Shown piece by piece: positions 16,833 to 25,095 of a stretch of DNA of 64,000 nucleotides. The notes under the pieces are model-generated. The model searched no databases. It saw only the letters and a program-made list of their open reading frames with translations, and was not told the DNA's origin. Made by a program: the position numbers and the translations under genes. Source of the stretch: Deltaproteobacteria bacterium (GTDB lineage Bacteria > Myxococcota_A > Polyangia > Nannocystales > Nannocystaceae); contig JADJEE010000002.1 in NCBI GenBank assembly GCA_016709225.1, forward strand, positions 2,108,001 to 2,172,000, written 5' to 3'. Each line of letters starts with the position of its first letter. Positions within the stretch are counted from its first letter, which is position 1.

Positions 16833-18092
16833 TCAGCCCTTGACGCACACCACCTGCCGCAACGTGTGCAAGACCTCGACGAGGTCGCGCTGCGCGTGCA
16901 TGACCTCGTCGATCGACTTGTAGGCCGCGGGGGTCTCGTCGATCACGTCGATGTCCTTGCGGCACTCCACCCCCCGGGTGGCCTCGACGTGATCGTCGAG
17001 CGTGAAGCGACGCTTGGCCTCGGTACGCGACATCCGGCGCCCAGCGCCGTGGCTGCAGCTGCAGAAGCTGTCGGGCTGCCCTCGCCCCCGCACGATGAAC
17101 GAGCGCGCCCCCATGCTGCCAGGGATGATGCCGAGATCGCCCTCGCGCGCGCGCACGGCCCCCTTGCGCGTGACGAACACGTCCTTGCCGAAGTGATGCT
17201 CGCGCGCGACGTAGTTGTGGTGGCAGTTGATGACCGCCAGCGTCGCGTCGAACGCAGGCACCAACGCGGTCGCCGCGACCGCGTCGATCACCGCGCGCAT
17301 CATCACCTCGCGGTTCATCCGCGCGAACTCCTGCGCCCACGACACCGCCTCGACGTAGTCGTCGAAGCCCTGGGTACCCTCCGGGAAGTAGGCGAGGTCG
17401 GCGTCGGGCAGCTCGATGAACCACTGCCGCATCGCCTCCTTCGCCCCCTCGATGAAGTATCGACCGATGCGGTTGCCCACGCCGCGCGAGCCGCTGTGCA
17501 GCATGAACCACACCTGCTCGGCCTCGTCGATGCAGATCTCGATGAAGTGGTTGCCGCTCCCCAGCGTGCCGAGGTGTTCGGCGCGCGGACCACGGCCGAT
17601 CTTCGGATGCTTGGCGACGATCGCGTCGTAGCCGGCGGCCAGGCTGGTCCACGCCCGCACGTGGCCCGGTGGCGGCGTGCCCCAGGCGCCGCGATCACCC
17701 GCGCGGCCGTCGTGCGTGCGGCCATGGGGGACCGCCGCCTCGATCGCCGCTCGGAGCGCGCGGAGATCGTCGGGCAATCGGTGCGACGGCAGGTCGGTGC
17801 GCACCGCCATCATGCCGCATCCGATGTCGACGCCGACCGCGGCCGGGATCACCGCGCCGCGTGTCGGGATCACGCTCCCCACGGTCGCGCCCGCGCCACC
17901 GTGGACATCGGGCATGACCGCGAGCCACTTGTGGATGAACGGCAACGCAGCCATGCGCCGCAGCTGCGCCTTCGCGCCCTCCTCGAACTCGACACCGACG
18001 GTCCACGACTTGATCGGGTATCCGCTCGGTGAGCTGAAGACTTCGTAGCTCGGCTTCGACGGGTTCGCGGCGTCCGGCGTGTCGTCCATCAA
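16833..18092 (-). CDS. rtcB: RtcB-family tRNA-splicing / RNA ligase
   Basis: 419 residues, the length of bacterial RtcB. Seen directly: 'GVDIGCGM' (Cys-92, metal ligand), 'LGTLGSGNHFIEI', 'MLHSGSRGVGNR', 'INCHHNYVAREHH' (His ligands), 'GIIPGSMGARSFIVRG', and the guanylylated-His region 'SCSHGAGRRMSRTEAKR'. RtcB joins 2',3'-cyclic phosphate (or 3'-phosphate) and 5'-OH RNA ends with GTP and Mn2+, in RNA repair. No rtcA, rtcR or archease gene is near, so it is not in the classical enterobacterial operon. All known active-site residues appear present. The nearest gene, a lipoprotein on the same strand, has no evident link. Confidence 0.95.
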   Translation of the reverse strand: MMDDTPDAANPSKPSYEVFSSPSGYPIKSWTVGVEFEEGAKAQLRRMAALPFIHKWLAVMPDVHGGAGATVGSVIPTRGAVIPAAVGVDIGCGMMAVRTDLPSHRLPDDLRALRAAIEAAVPHGRTHDGRAGDRGAWGTPPPGHVRAWTSLAAGYDAIVAKHPKIGRGPRAEHLGTLGSGNHFIEICIDEAEQVWFMLHSGSRGVGNRIGRYFIEGAKEAMRQWFIELPDADLAYFPEGTQGFDDYVEAVSWAQEFARMNREVMMRAVIDAVAATALVPAFDATLAVINCHHNYVAREHHFGKDVFVTRKGAVRAREGDLGIIPGSMGARSFIVRGRGQPDSFCSCSHGAGRRMSRTEAKRRFTLDDHVEATRGVECRKDIDVIDETPAAYKSIDEVMHAQRDLVEVLHTLRQVVCVKG

Positions 18093-18114
18093 AGGTGCTC
18101 CCGCTCGAGGAGAC

Positions 18115-18561
18115 CTAGCGTACGCGCAGACCGGAGCAACCGTCGAGCACCTCGATCTCGCGGGTGTTGGCGGACACCGACGTGCTCGACAGTCCGTTCT
18201 CCGCGTCGTCGACGATCCACATCATGTCGCCCACTGCGAAGGTGTGGCTCGTGACAGAGTTGGACGACAGCGACGAGTACGTGCCGCTGCCGAACTTGGG
18301 CTTGTCACCAAAGAACACCTTCACGGTCTGCTTGCAGCTGTTGCGCAGCGTGACGCTGACGGGGCCCTGGGGTGCGGCGGCGACCGGCTCCGCGGCCGAG
18401 GGAGACCCAGCCGCGACCGCCGGCTCGCCGGCCGCCGACGTGGTCGGCTCGGTGCCGTTGCCGGTCTCGGCCGCGGTGGGGGCCGTGGTGGATGGCGTGC
18501 CGTTGAAGAGGAAGCAGCCGCTGACCAGCAAGGGCGCGAACGACGGGAACAGGGTGCGCAT
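18115..18561 (-). CDS. Small lipoprotein, hypothetical
   Basis: 148 residues from the ATG at 18561. Upstream codons of the frame lack a signal and are rejected. The lipoprotein signal ends 'PLLVSGC', followed by an Ala/Pro/Thr/Glu linker and a C-terminal domain of about 75 residues, beta-rich with two Cys ('VTLRNSCKQTVKVFFGDKP' and 'EVLDGCSGLRV') that could form a disulfide closing the domain. 'VTLRNSCKQTVKVFFG' resembles the strand after which thaumatin-like or small beta-sandwich proteins start, but this is not enough for a family call. It ends 22 bp before the rtcB start, so they may be co-transcribed. Confidence 0.65.
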   Translation of the reverse strand: MRTLFPSFAPLLVSGCFLFNGTPSTTAPTAAETGNGTEPTTSAAGEPAVAAGSPSAAEPVAAAPQGPVSVTLRNSCKQTVKVFFGDKPKFGSGTYSSLSSNSVTSHTFAVGDMMWIVDDAENGLSSTSVSANTREIEVLDGCSGLRVR

Positions 18562-18671
18562 GCCGGGAGACGACGGGGCGGCTCCAGTCCGGGTTGCGCG
18601 CGGGTCGCGAGCCCCCAGGCCACCCCCATCCACGAACTCCGCTTCGATTTCCAGGTCTTGCGCGGCGACCC

Positions 18672-18699
18672 CACGCCGGGGTAGGGGCGATTTTTTTTT
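18672..18699 (+). other. T9 tract preceded by short GC hairpin
   Basis: CCCC-ACGCC-GGGG (18671-18683 region) is followed by a run of nine T (18691-18699), very unusual in this GC-rich DNA. On the + strand it looks like an intrinsic terminator, but no + strand gene ends just before it. It could equally be an AT-rich upstream promoter element for the gene starting at 18783. I cannot decide between these. Confidence 0.3.
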
Positions 18700-18782
18700 C
18701 GCGATCAACCACGAAGGATGATCGTGGCCGGCCATTGACGACACATAGCGTGTGGGCGGACCGAACCGCCCGGAGGATGATG

Positions 18783-19835
18783 ATGCAGGTCTTGAAGCAT
18801 TGGATTGCGTTGGGCATGGGTATGGCGTCGGTGTTGGGGATCGCGGTCGTCCCGCGCGTGGCGGAGGCGGCCTCCGCCAGCTGCATGACCGTGGACGGTG
18901 CGTGCGACGTCTCGAACGACGGCTCCGACAGCATCAGCTGCGAGTGCAGCGACGGGTCGGGCGGCGGCGGCGTTGGCGGAAATGCGTGGGCCGGACTGAC
19001 CGAGGACGAGCTGCAAGCGGTGTGTCTCGAGGAGCTGGCGTCGTTCTGCGGCCCGCCGATGCCGCCCACGGGGATCCAGTGCGACGGCATGAACGGCACC
19101 TGTTGGATCGACAACGAGCCCAGCGACTCGCTGATCTGCGAGTGCAACGATGGCTCGGGTGGTGCGCTCGGCGGCGGCAACGAGTGGGCGGGCCTGAGCG
19201 ACGACGAGCTGCTGAGCGAGTGCGAGGCCAACGTCGACGTCGTCTGCGGTCCACCCGTGCCGCCGCTGTGGGATTGCGAGACCGACGCCGGGGCCTGCGA
19301 TCTCGAAGCGGGCGACAACCCCGTCTACTTTTGTGAGTGTGCCGACGGCGTCAGCGGTGGTGGCTCTGGCGAAGCCAGCTGGAACGACCTCGACGATCGC
19401 GGCTTCTACAACGCGTGCCTCGATCAGATCGAGGTCGAGTGCGGCGGCGTGTCGACCACGGTGTCGAGCGAGTCGAGCTCGTCCGACGGCAGTACGACCG
19501 ATCCGACCGGCGGCGAGGGCTCCACGGGCGACACCGCGTCGGGCTCGGAGGGCGGCTCCGAGGGCGGCTCCGAGGGCGGCAGCACCGGTGGCTCGGAGGG
19601 CGGCGATGCGAGCGCGACCGCCTCGGCGACGGCGTCGGCCACCGACAGCGACAGTGACAGTGCATCGGCCTCTGCGTCCGCGACGGCCGGCAACGACGAA
19701 AGCAGCACCGGCGACACCGCGGGCGAGACCGGCGAGACCGCAGGCTGTGCCTGCAACGCGACCGACGACCACTCACCGGCCGCGGCGGGGCTCGCCCTGC
19801 TCGCGCTCGTTGGCCTGCGCCGCCGTCGTCGCTGA
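18783..19835 (+). CDS. Secreted Cys-rich repeat protein with MYXO-CTERM-like tail
   Basis: 350 residues. GGAGG at 18772-18776 precedes three consecutive ATGs (18777, 18780, 18783); the last has the best spacing. A signal peptide ('VLGIAVVPRVAEA') is followed by three similar repeats of about 60 residues, each with a Cys-x(5)-Cys..Cys-x-Cys pattern ('GACDVSNDG...CECSDGSG', 'GTCWIDNEP...CECNDGSG', 'GACDLEAGD...CECADG'). A Ser/Thr/Gly/Asp linker leads to 'CACNATDD' and a hydrophobic segment with five terminal arginines. That Cys-plus-helix-plus-Arg end is the MYXO-CTERM/GG-CTERM-type sorting signal. The protein is probably exported and then surface-anchored through the tail. Confidence 0.85.
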   Translation: MQVLKHWIALGMGMASVLGIAVVPRVAEAASASCMTVDGACDVSNDGSDSISCECSDGSGGGGVGGNAWAGLTEDELQAVCLEELASFCGPPMPPTGIQCDGMNGTCWIDNEPSDSLICECNDGSGGALGGGNEWAGLSDDELLSECEANVDVVCGPPVPPLWDCETDAGACDLEAGDNPVYFCECADGVSGGGSGEASWNDLDDRGFYNACLDQIEVECGGVSTTVSSESSSSDGSTTDPTGGEGSTGDTASGSEGGSEGGSEGGSTGGSEGGDASATASATASATDSDSDSASASASATAGNDESSTGDTAGETGETAGCACNATDDHSPAAAGLALLALVGLRRRRR

Positions 19836-19884
19836 CGCCACCCACGTGTCACCGCGGCGCGATGGCGGGCTGCCAACGAGCCAG

Positions 19885-19927
19885 AAAAAATGAAGGCGCC
19901 CCGGGTCACTCCCCCCAGGGCGCCTTC
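19885..19927 (-). terminator. Intrinsic terminator of the leftward Cys-rich lipoprotein gene
   Basis: GAAGGCGCCC (19892-19901) and its perfect complement GGGCGCCTTC (19918-19927) form a 10-bp stem with a 16-nt loop. On the minus strand the stem is followed by T6 (AAAAAA at 19885-19890). It lies 45 bp past the stop of the leftward gene ending at 19972. It is the clearest rho-independent terminator in the window and may also act on rightward transcription. Confidence 0.8.
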
Positions 19928-19971
19928 GCGCTTGCCTTCACCCGACATCCCGCCGGGCTACTTCCTCGGGT

Positions 19972-20448
19972 TTACTCTCCGCCGCCCTCGATTTCGGCGG
20001 AGAGATCGTTGGGGCCGATCGGCGACTCGCACCAGCCGTCGTCGGCGACCTCGCAGTCGTTGAACTCGCACGCCGTCGTGCAGCGGCGCGACGCACCGTT
20101 GAGCAGACCATCGTCACAGGCTTCACCCTCGTCGAGGACACCGTTGCCGCACGGGTGGTACGGCACATCGGCGACGCCCGGATGCGGCGCCTCGCAGTTG
20201 CCGTAGTAGTCGAGGTTGCAGTCGTTGAAGGTGCAGTACTGCGTGCACTCGCGATGGGGGCCGTTGAGCACGCCGTCGTCGCAGAGCTCACCCTCTTCGA
20301 CGATGCCGTTGCCACAGGGGGTCAGCTCGACGTCGGCGGATCCGTTGCGATCGGTGACATCGTGATCGCGATCGGTGACGTCGCAGGCGACGGCGAGGGT
20401 GACGGTCGAGAGCGAGAGCGCAGCGAGGACGAGGGTGCGAGCCAACAT
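19972..20448 (-). CDS. Lipoprotein with two myxococcus Cys-rich (DUF4215-like) repeats
   Basis: 158 residues. The signal ends in 'TLAVAC' (lipobox). Two copies of the motif Cys-Gly-Asn-Gly-(I/V)-(V/L)-x-E-G-E-x-Cys-Asp-Asp-Gly follow ('CGNGIVEEGELCDDG' and 'CGNGVLDEGEACDDG'), each with a downstream 'C...C.FNDC' cluster. This is the myxococcus cysteine-rich repeat, common in secreted proteins of this phylum, and likely disulfide-rich and surface-exposed. The C-terminus is short and acidic. It ends at a strong terminator, so it is probably monocistronic. Confidence 0.9.
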   Translation of the reverse strand: MLARTLVLAALSLSTVTLAVACDVTDRDHDVTDRNGSADVELTPCGNGIVEEGELCDDGVLNGPHRECTQYCTFNDCNLDYYGNCEAPHPGVADVPYHPCGNGVLDEGEACDDGLLNGASRRCTTACEFNDCEVADDGWCESPIGPNDLSAEIEGGGE

Positions 20449-20737
20449 GGTCTTTCAACTCCAGGCCCGGGCCCCGGTCGCATCGCGCCGCCCAGGTGTT
20501 GGGCGGCTGGCGAGCGAGCTGTCGGGGCCGAGCACAGACCTTGTCGGACCGCGGCCCGAGGGCTTTGCACGTCCTCGCAACATCGTCGAAATTGCGGTCG
20601 CACTGCCGTCTAGCGCCGCGATCGAGAGGGGTGCTCGGGGACCCTCCGGGGTCCCGGCACGACGGCCGGGTGGCCGGCGCGGCCGGCCTGGGGTTACGCT
20701 CCTGCCGCTTCGGCCCTCGCCCTCGCCCATCGTCGTC
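20449..20737. other. Divergent intergenic region, 289 bp, hairpin-rich
   Basis: Separates the leftward Cys-rich lipoprotein from the rightward acyl-CoA synthetase and must carry both promoters. A perfect GGGACCC-TCCG-GGGTCCC hairpin lies at 20638-20655, followed by a GGCCGG-rich palindromic stretch up to about 20688 and a TACGCT box at 20695-20700, 38 bp before the synthetase start. No gene is visible. Confidence 0.5.
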
Positions 20738-22408
20738 ATGCACTTCCTCGCGCGCATCTTCGAGAACCTCGAACAACAGCCCGAACGCACCGCCATCGAC
20801 GAGGTGCACGGCAGCGAGCTGCGTCGCCACGACGGCAGCGCGCTGCTCGACCTGATCGCGCGCGCACGGGCCTTCATCGCGAAGCGCGGCGTGAAGCCGG
20901 GGGATCGCGTCGCCATCCTGGCGCCCAACTCCGCGCGCTGGGTCTGCGCCGACCTGGCCGCGCTCGCGTGCGGCGCGATCGTCGTGCCGCTCTACGACAA
21001 GCAGGAGCCCAAGGAGCTGGCTGCGATGCTCCGCAGCGCCAAGCCGTCGCTGCTCCTGGCCGGCAGCGAAACACTCGCAGCGAACCTGCGCGCTGCGTGG
21101 ACCGAGCACTGCCCCATCGGGTTGTTCGACGACGTCTTCGAGACCACGCCGGGCAACGCGGGCCTGCACCCCATCGGCCCCGACGACACCGTCGCGCTCA
21201 TCTACACCTCGGGCACCAGCGGCGTCGCCAAGGGCGTGATGCTCTCACGCGCCAACGTCGACTTCATGATCCCGCGCACGATGGAGCGCCTGGCCAAGGT
21301 CGCGATCAAGCGCGAGCAGGCCGATCGCGTGTTCCACTTCCTGCCGCTTTGCTTCGCGGCCTCGCGCATGATGCTGTGGACGCAGCTGTCGCGGCCCAAC
21401 CCCGTGATGCTGTCCACCGATCTCGCCAACCTCGTGCAGGAGATGGCGACCGCAAAGCCGAACTACTATCTCAACGTGCCCGCGGTGCTCGAGCGGGTGC
21501 GCAACGGCGTGGGCGCACAGATCCGCGAGAAGGGCGGCATCGCCACCTCGCTCTACGAGCGCGGGCTCGCGGCCTACGACGCGATCCTCGCGGGGCGCGC
21601 GGGATTCTTCGACCGCGCCGCGTTCGGCCTCGCGGAGCGCCTGGTGCTGCGCACCGTGAAGCAGAAGATCGGCCCCAACCTCGACTTCCTGATCTGCGGC
21701 TCGGCGCCGCTCGCCGTCGAGACCCAGCGGTGGTTCCAGATGCTCGGCATCCCCGTGTACCAGGCGTACGGCCTCACCGAGACCACCGGCATCGTCTCGC
21801 TCGACGAGCCCGATCGCGTGGTCGCGGGTCGCGTGGGCATCCCGCTGCCGGGCGTCGAGACCAAGATCACCGACGAGGGTGAGCTCATCGTGCGCGGGCC
21901 CAACATCTTCCAGGGCTACTGGGAGCTGCCCGAGGAGACCGCGCAGGCCATCCGCGACGGGTGGTTCCACACCGGCGACCAGGTCGACGTCGAGCGCGAG
22001 AACCTGCGGATCATCGGCCGCATCAAGAACCTCATCGTGCCGGAGTCGGGCCACAACATTGCACCCGAGCCACTCGAGGAGAAGTTCATGGCCGCGTGCC
22101 CTGCCGTGACGCAGTGCATGGTGGTGGGTCACGCACGGCCGTTCGTGGCGATCTTGCTGCCGGGCAAGCCCGACGCCGCGGCGGTCGAGCGGGCGATCGA
22201 ACAGATCAACGCGGATCTGCCGGCCTACCGCCGCATCCGCCGGGCGATCTTCGTCGACGAGGCCTTCAGCATCGAGAACGGCCTGCTCACGGCCAACCAG
22301 AAGCTGCGCCGCGGCGTGATCGAGAAGCACTTCGTCAAGCAGATCGACGCCGCGTACGAGGCCGCCAAGAGTGAGCGGGCCAAGCCGGGCGCCAGCGCGA
22401 CGGCCTGA
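20738..22408 (+). CDS. Long-chain acyl-CoA synthetase (AMP-forming)
   Basis: 556 residues of the adenylate-forming superfamily. The P-loop-like motif 'LIYTSGTSGVAKGVMLS' is followed by 'YQAYGLTETTGIVSLDEP', 'GWFHTGDQVDVERENLRIIG' and the hinge 'RIKNLIVPESGHNI', all at the expected spacing. The C-terminal lysine region reads 'ENGLLTANQKLRRGVIEKHF', the pattern of long-chain fatty-acid CoA ligases. It activates a fatty acid to acyl-AMP and then acyl-CoA. It begins at the ATG at 20738; the longer frame upstream lacks family similarity. A second adenylate-forming enzyme at 26144, linked to a carrier protein, suggests that two distinct acyl-activation routes are encoded close together. Confidence 0.93.
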   Translation: MHFLARIFENLEQQPERTAIDEVHGSELRRHDGSALLDLIARARAFIAKRGVKPGDRVAILAPNSARWVCADLAALACGAIVVPLYDKQEPKELAAMLRSAKPSLLLAGSETLAANLRAAWTEHCPIGLFDDVFETTPGNAGLHPIGPDDTVALIYTSGTSGVAKGVMLSRANVDFMIPRTMERLAKVAIKREQADRVFHFLPLCFAASRMMLWTQLSRPNPVMLSTDLANLVQEMATAKPNYYLNVPAVLERVRNGVGAQIREKGGIATSLYERGLAAYDAILAGRAGFFDRAAFGLAERLVLRTVKQKIGPNLDFLICGSAPLAVETQRWFQMLGIPVYQAYGLTETTGIVSLDEPDRVVAGRVGIPLPGVETKITDEGELIVRGPNIFQGYWELPEETAQAIRDGWFHTGDQVDVERENLRIIGRIKNLIVPESGHNIAPEPLEEKFMAACPAVTQCMVVGHARPFVAILLPGKPDAAAVERAIEQINADLPAYRRIRRAIFVDEAFSIENGLLTANQKLRRGVIEKHFVKQIDAAYEAAKSERAKPGASATA

Positions 22409-22411
22409 AGC

Positions 22412-23245
22412 TCAGATCACGGTGCCGCCGAGGCGGACGATCGTCATCAACGCGCGGAAGAGGTCGTCGAGATCGCGGGCCGCATAGGCGACCGTGCGTG
22501 GGCCGGTGCGCACGACCCCGGGTACGATCGCGACGGCGTCGGCGATCGCGGTGGTGAGCACGTCGACCTCGAGCGCTCGCGAGTCGAGCACGAATGGCTG
22601 CATGCGCGCGCGTTCGTCGACCGCCTGGCGCGCGCCCGCGCGGATGAGCTCGCGGGCCCGCACCGGATGCAGCGAGCGAGCGCTTGCTCGGCCGACCGCG
22701 CGCTTCACCTCGACGGTGACGATGTCGCCGAGCAGCTCGCGACACTGCGCGCAGGTGCTGGCGTCACCGGTGACCAGGCCGACCGGCGTGCCGCGCTCGC
22801 CGGCCACCAGCGCGTTGAGCCCGGCCTCGTTGAGCACGCGCCCGCCCACGCGGATGCCGTGCACGACGTTGCCGCGGTAGGTGTGATCGAGGATCGCGTC
22901 CTGCGTACCGGCGCCGCCGTGGTAGCCGACGAACATCGCGAGATCGAAGCGCTCGTCGTGGAGGCCCTGGGCCATGCTGTAGGGCTTGAGCGAGCCCGTG
23001 AGCAGCTCGACGCGCGGATCGAGCAGATCGAACACCAGGTTTCGCATGTCGCCGTGGCTGTCGTTGACGAGCACAGCGCTCGCACCGGCGTCGAAGGCCC
23101 CGAGCGCGGCGGCGTTGGCCTCGTGGGTCATCAGCTCGCACGCGAGCCCGAACTCCGCGGCACCCCTGCGGGTCTGATCGCCGTGCACGATGCCAGCGAC
23201 GCCCTCCATGTCGATCGAGATGTAGACGCGCACCGCGGCGAGCAT
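22412..23245 (-). CDS. M55-family D-aminopeptidase (DppA-like)
   Basis: 277 residues. Motifs of the M55 zinc D-aminopeptidase family are seen in order: 'VYISIDMEGVAGI' (Asp and Glu metal ligands), 'VLVNDSHGDMRN' (His ligand), 'FVGYHGGAG' (His ligand) and 'GRVLNEAGLNALVAGERG' (Glu ligand). No signal peptide, so it should be cytoplasmic, like the B. subtilis DppA decamer. It removes N-terminal D-residues, probably in recycling of cell-wall peptides. It converges with the acyl-CoA synthetase with only 3 bp between stops. A predator lysing other bacteria would release D-amino-acid peptides, which fits the setting, though that is inference. Confidence 0.9.
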   Translation of the reverse strand: MLAAVRVYISIDMEGVAGIVHGDQTRRGAAEFGLACELMTHEANAAALGAFDAGASAVLVNDSHGDMRNLVFDLLDPRVELLTGSLKPYSMAQGLHDERFDLAMFVGYHGGAGTQDAILDHTYRGNVVHGIRVGGRVLNEAGLNALVAGERGTPVGLVTGDASTCAQCRELLGDIVTVEVKRAVGRASARSLHPVRARELIRAGARQAVDERARMQPFVLDSRALEVDVLTTAIADAVAIVPGVVRTGPRTVAYAARDLDDLFRALMTIVRLGGTVI

Positions 23246-23287
23246 ACCGCGGCACCCGCGAGGGTGCGCCCCCTCGCAGCCCGCGCT

Positions 23288-24838
23288 TCAGGGCACCGGC
23301 GACATCGCGAGTCGCACCTCGACGTGCTGGTCCCCCGCGGCGCCGGGGATCACGAGGTCGCCGCGCCAGCCGTCCTCGAAAGCACGCCACTTGGTGAGAT
23401 CGATCAGCTGGTCGTCGCCGTTGGCGTCGTCGTCCATCAAGCGGATGCGGATGCCGATGCGCTCGCCGGGCTGCGGCACCACCGGCACGATCGCGTCGCC
23501 GATCTCACCGCCCTGCGGCCAGGTCTCACCCTTCGCGACGCTCACGTGGTGTCCGGCGTCCGCCGACCACAACACATGCTCGTCGCCGTTGCCGTCGATG
23601 ATGGCGACCTCACCGTACAGCTCGAGCTGATCACCACCGTCACCACCGTCGTCGACCACCGCGAGGCCCGTGAGCCCGACGCGGACGTCCTGCCGCACGC
23701 GCTCGCACTGCGCGACCTCGTACTCGCTGGTCAGCGCGAAACCGGCCGGCGAGTCGTCGGCGACCCACGCGAGCTTGTAGGCGATCGGCGCGCCCGGAGA
23801 GGTGCGATCGTAGCTGCCGCCCTCGGTGATGTAGTCGCGCAGCTCGTCGATGCCGAAGATGGCCTTGGCCGCCGCGTCGCCGTTGCCACCGGTCACGAAC
23901 GCGGTGATCTCCGACTGCGCGAGCACCTCCTCGTGGGTGACGCTGACCGAGCCGTCGACGCTCGCGGCCCCGCGATACGCGAAGTCGAGCGCCGCCGACA
24001 GCTCCTCCGAAGAGAACTCCGAGGTGATGGTGAACAGCACGCTGCGACCGTAGGTGACGCTGCTGACGTACAGCGGTGCGTCGTCGCCGAACTCGCGCTC
24101 GACGTCGTCGAGCATGACCGTCGGCGCGAACAGCCCCGATGGCGCCTCCGGCGGATCGACGTCGACCGTGTAGTAGGCCTGCGTGAAGCGGACCGCGTAG
24201 CGGCTGCGGATGTCCTCGCGCTCGAACTGCAGGCTGCTCGAGACCTCGCCGCCGAGCACGTAGCCCCAGCGGGCATCGACACCGATCGCCAGGCCCAGCT
24301 GCTCGGAGGAGTGGACCTCGGAGATCTGCGCGTCGACGTGGGCCGGGGTCTCTCCGACGACCTGCGCCGAGAGGATGTCGTGCATGGCGTCGCGGAAGGC
24401 CGACAGGCTCGGCGAGGGCACCGCGGCCGAGATGCCGCCGTCGAGCACGCCCTCGAGCGATGCGGAGAAGCGCAGCGGCGCGCGCGGGAGGATCTTGGGC
24501 GCGAGCACACCGGTCGCGAGCGCGTCGCTGCCGACCAGGGCGCCCGGGTAGAGCGCCTGCGAGTTCACCAGCATGGCGGTCACGCGGTCGAACTGCTTGG
24601 TCTCCGACCAGTTCTCGTGCGCGCAGGTGTAGTCACCCTCCTCGGTCGGCGCATCGGCGGCCTGCTTGTCGAGCGCGTCGCTGGGCAGCTCGGTGATGCC
24701 GAGGCCGAACACCCACGCGTCGATCCGCTCGGCCTCGTCCTCGGGTCCCGCCATGCCGCCGTCATCGGCGGTCTGCGAGGTCGAGCAGGCCAGTGCGAGC
24801 GAACATGCGAGTGCCCAGACGCCAGGGGTGCGGTTCAT
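23288..24838 (-). CDS. Cholesterol-dependent-cytolysin (thiol-activated cytolysin)-like lipoprotein
   Basis: 516 residues from the ATG at 24838. The signal is of lipoprotein type ('CSLALACS'). The body matches the CDC fold of perfringolysin and streptolysin: 'ALYPGALVGSDAL' (~95), 'RFTQAYYTVDVDPPEAPSGL' (~216-235), 'PLYVSSVTYGRSVLFTITSE' (~255-275), the strand-helix 'AFVTGGNGDAAAKAI', and 'PGAPIAYKLAWVADD' at the end of the pore-forming part. In known CDCs domain 4 follows with the Trp-rich undecapeptide. Here residues ~385-516 are a different acidic beta-rich module without it. The protein probably oligomerises into a membrane pore, but its target receptor is likely not bound through the usual undecapeptide. 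The lipid anchor is also odd for a secreted toxin. Confidence 0.88.
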   Translation of the reverse strand: MNRTPGVWALACSLALACSTSQTADDGGMAGPEDEAERIDAWVFGLGITELPSDALDKQAADAPTEEGDYTCAHENWSETKQFDRVTAMLVNSQALYPGALVGSDALATGVLAPKILPRAPLRFSASLEGVLDGGISAAVPSPSLSAFRDAMHDILSAQVVGETPAHVDAQISEVHSSEQLGLAIGVDARWGYVLGGEVSSSLQFEREDIRSRYAVRFTQAYYTVDVDPPEAPSGLFAPTVMLDDVEREFGDDAPLYVSSVTYGRSVLFTITSEFSSEELSAALDFAYRGAASVDGSVSVTHEEVLAQSEITAFVTGGNGDAAAKAIFGIDELRDYITEGGSYDRTSPGAPIAYKLAWVADDSPAGFALTSEYEVAQCERVRQDVRVGLTGLAVVDDGGDGGDQLELYGEVAIIDGNGDEHVLWSADAGHHVSVAKGETWPQGGEIGDAIVPVVPQPGERIGIRIRLMDDDANGDDQLIDLTKWRAFEDGWRGDLVIPGAAGDQHVEVRLAMSPVP

Positions 24839-25095
24839 GGTCACCGGCCGGGACGACGCGCCGCCGCGTCGGATCGCATGGATTCGGCGCATGCCCTGAC
24901 GCCGGCTACGCACCGGTGCGTAGCGCGACCGCGCGGGCGGGGAGGTGGCCACGGGCGCGCGGTGGCGGCGCGACCGGCTGGTCCCGCGCGCGTGCGAAGG
25001 CCCGCGCGTGAGACAACCCGGTGCGAAAGCTGCTGCGCGCCACCCTCGATGCGGGTGATCGGGCCGCGTAGATCGCTATGCTCCGGCCTTCGCCG
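24839..25095. other. Divergent intergenic region, 257 bp
   Basis: Lies between the leftward cytolysin-like gene and the rightward enoyl-CoA hydratase operon. A TATGCT box at 25077-25082 is placed for the rightward operon. Nothing convincing is visible for the leftward gene, and no small gene is supported. Confidence 0.4.
25077..25082 (+). promoter_or_regulatory. Putative -10 box of the lipid operon
   Basis: TATGCT lies 14 bp before the chosen ATG at 25096 and overlaps a nearer-upstream in-frame ATG (25078). A transcript starting about 7 bp downstream of the box could not include that earlier ATG, which supports the shorter protein. The same GCTATGCTCC string occurs at 41364-41373. Confidence 0.4.

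Noticed and set aside
18672..18699. Intrinsic terminator for a rightward gene
   Set aside because: No rightward gene ends upstream; kept only as an odd T-run.
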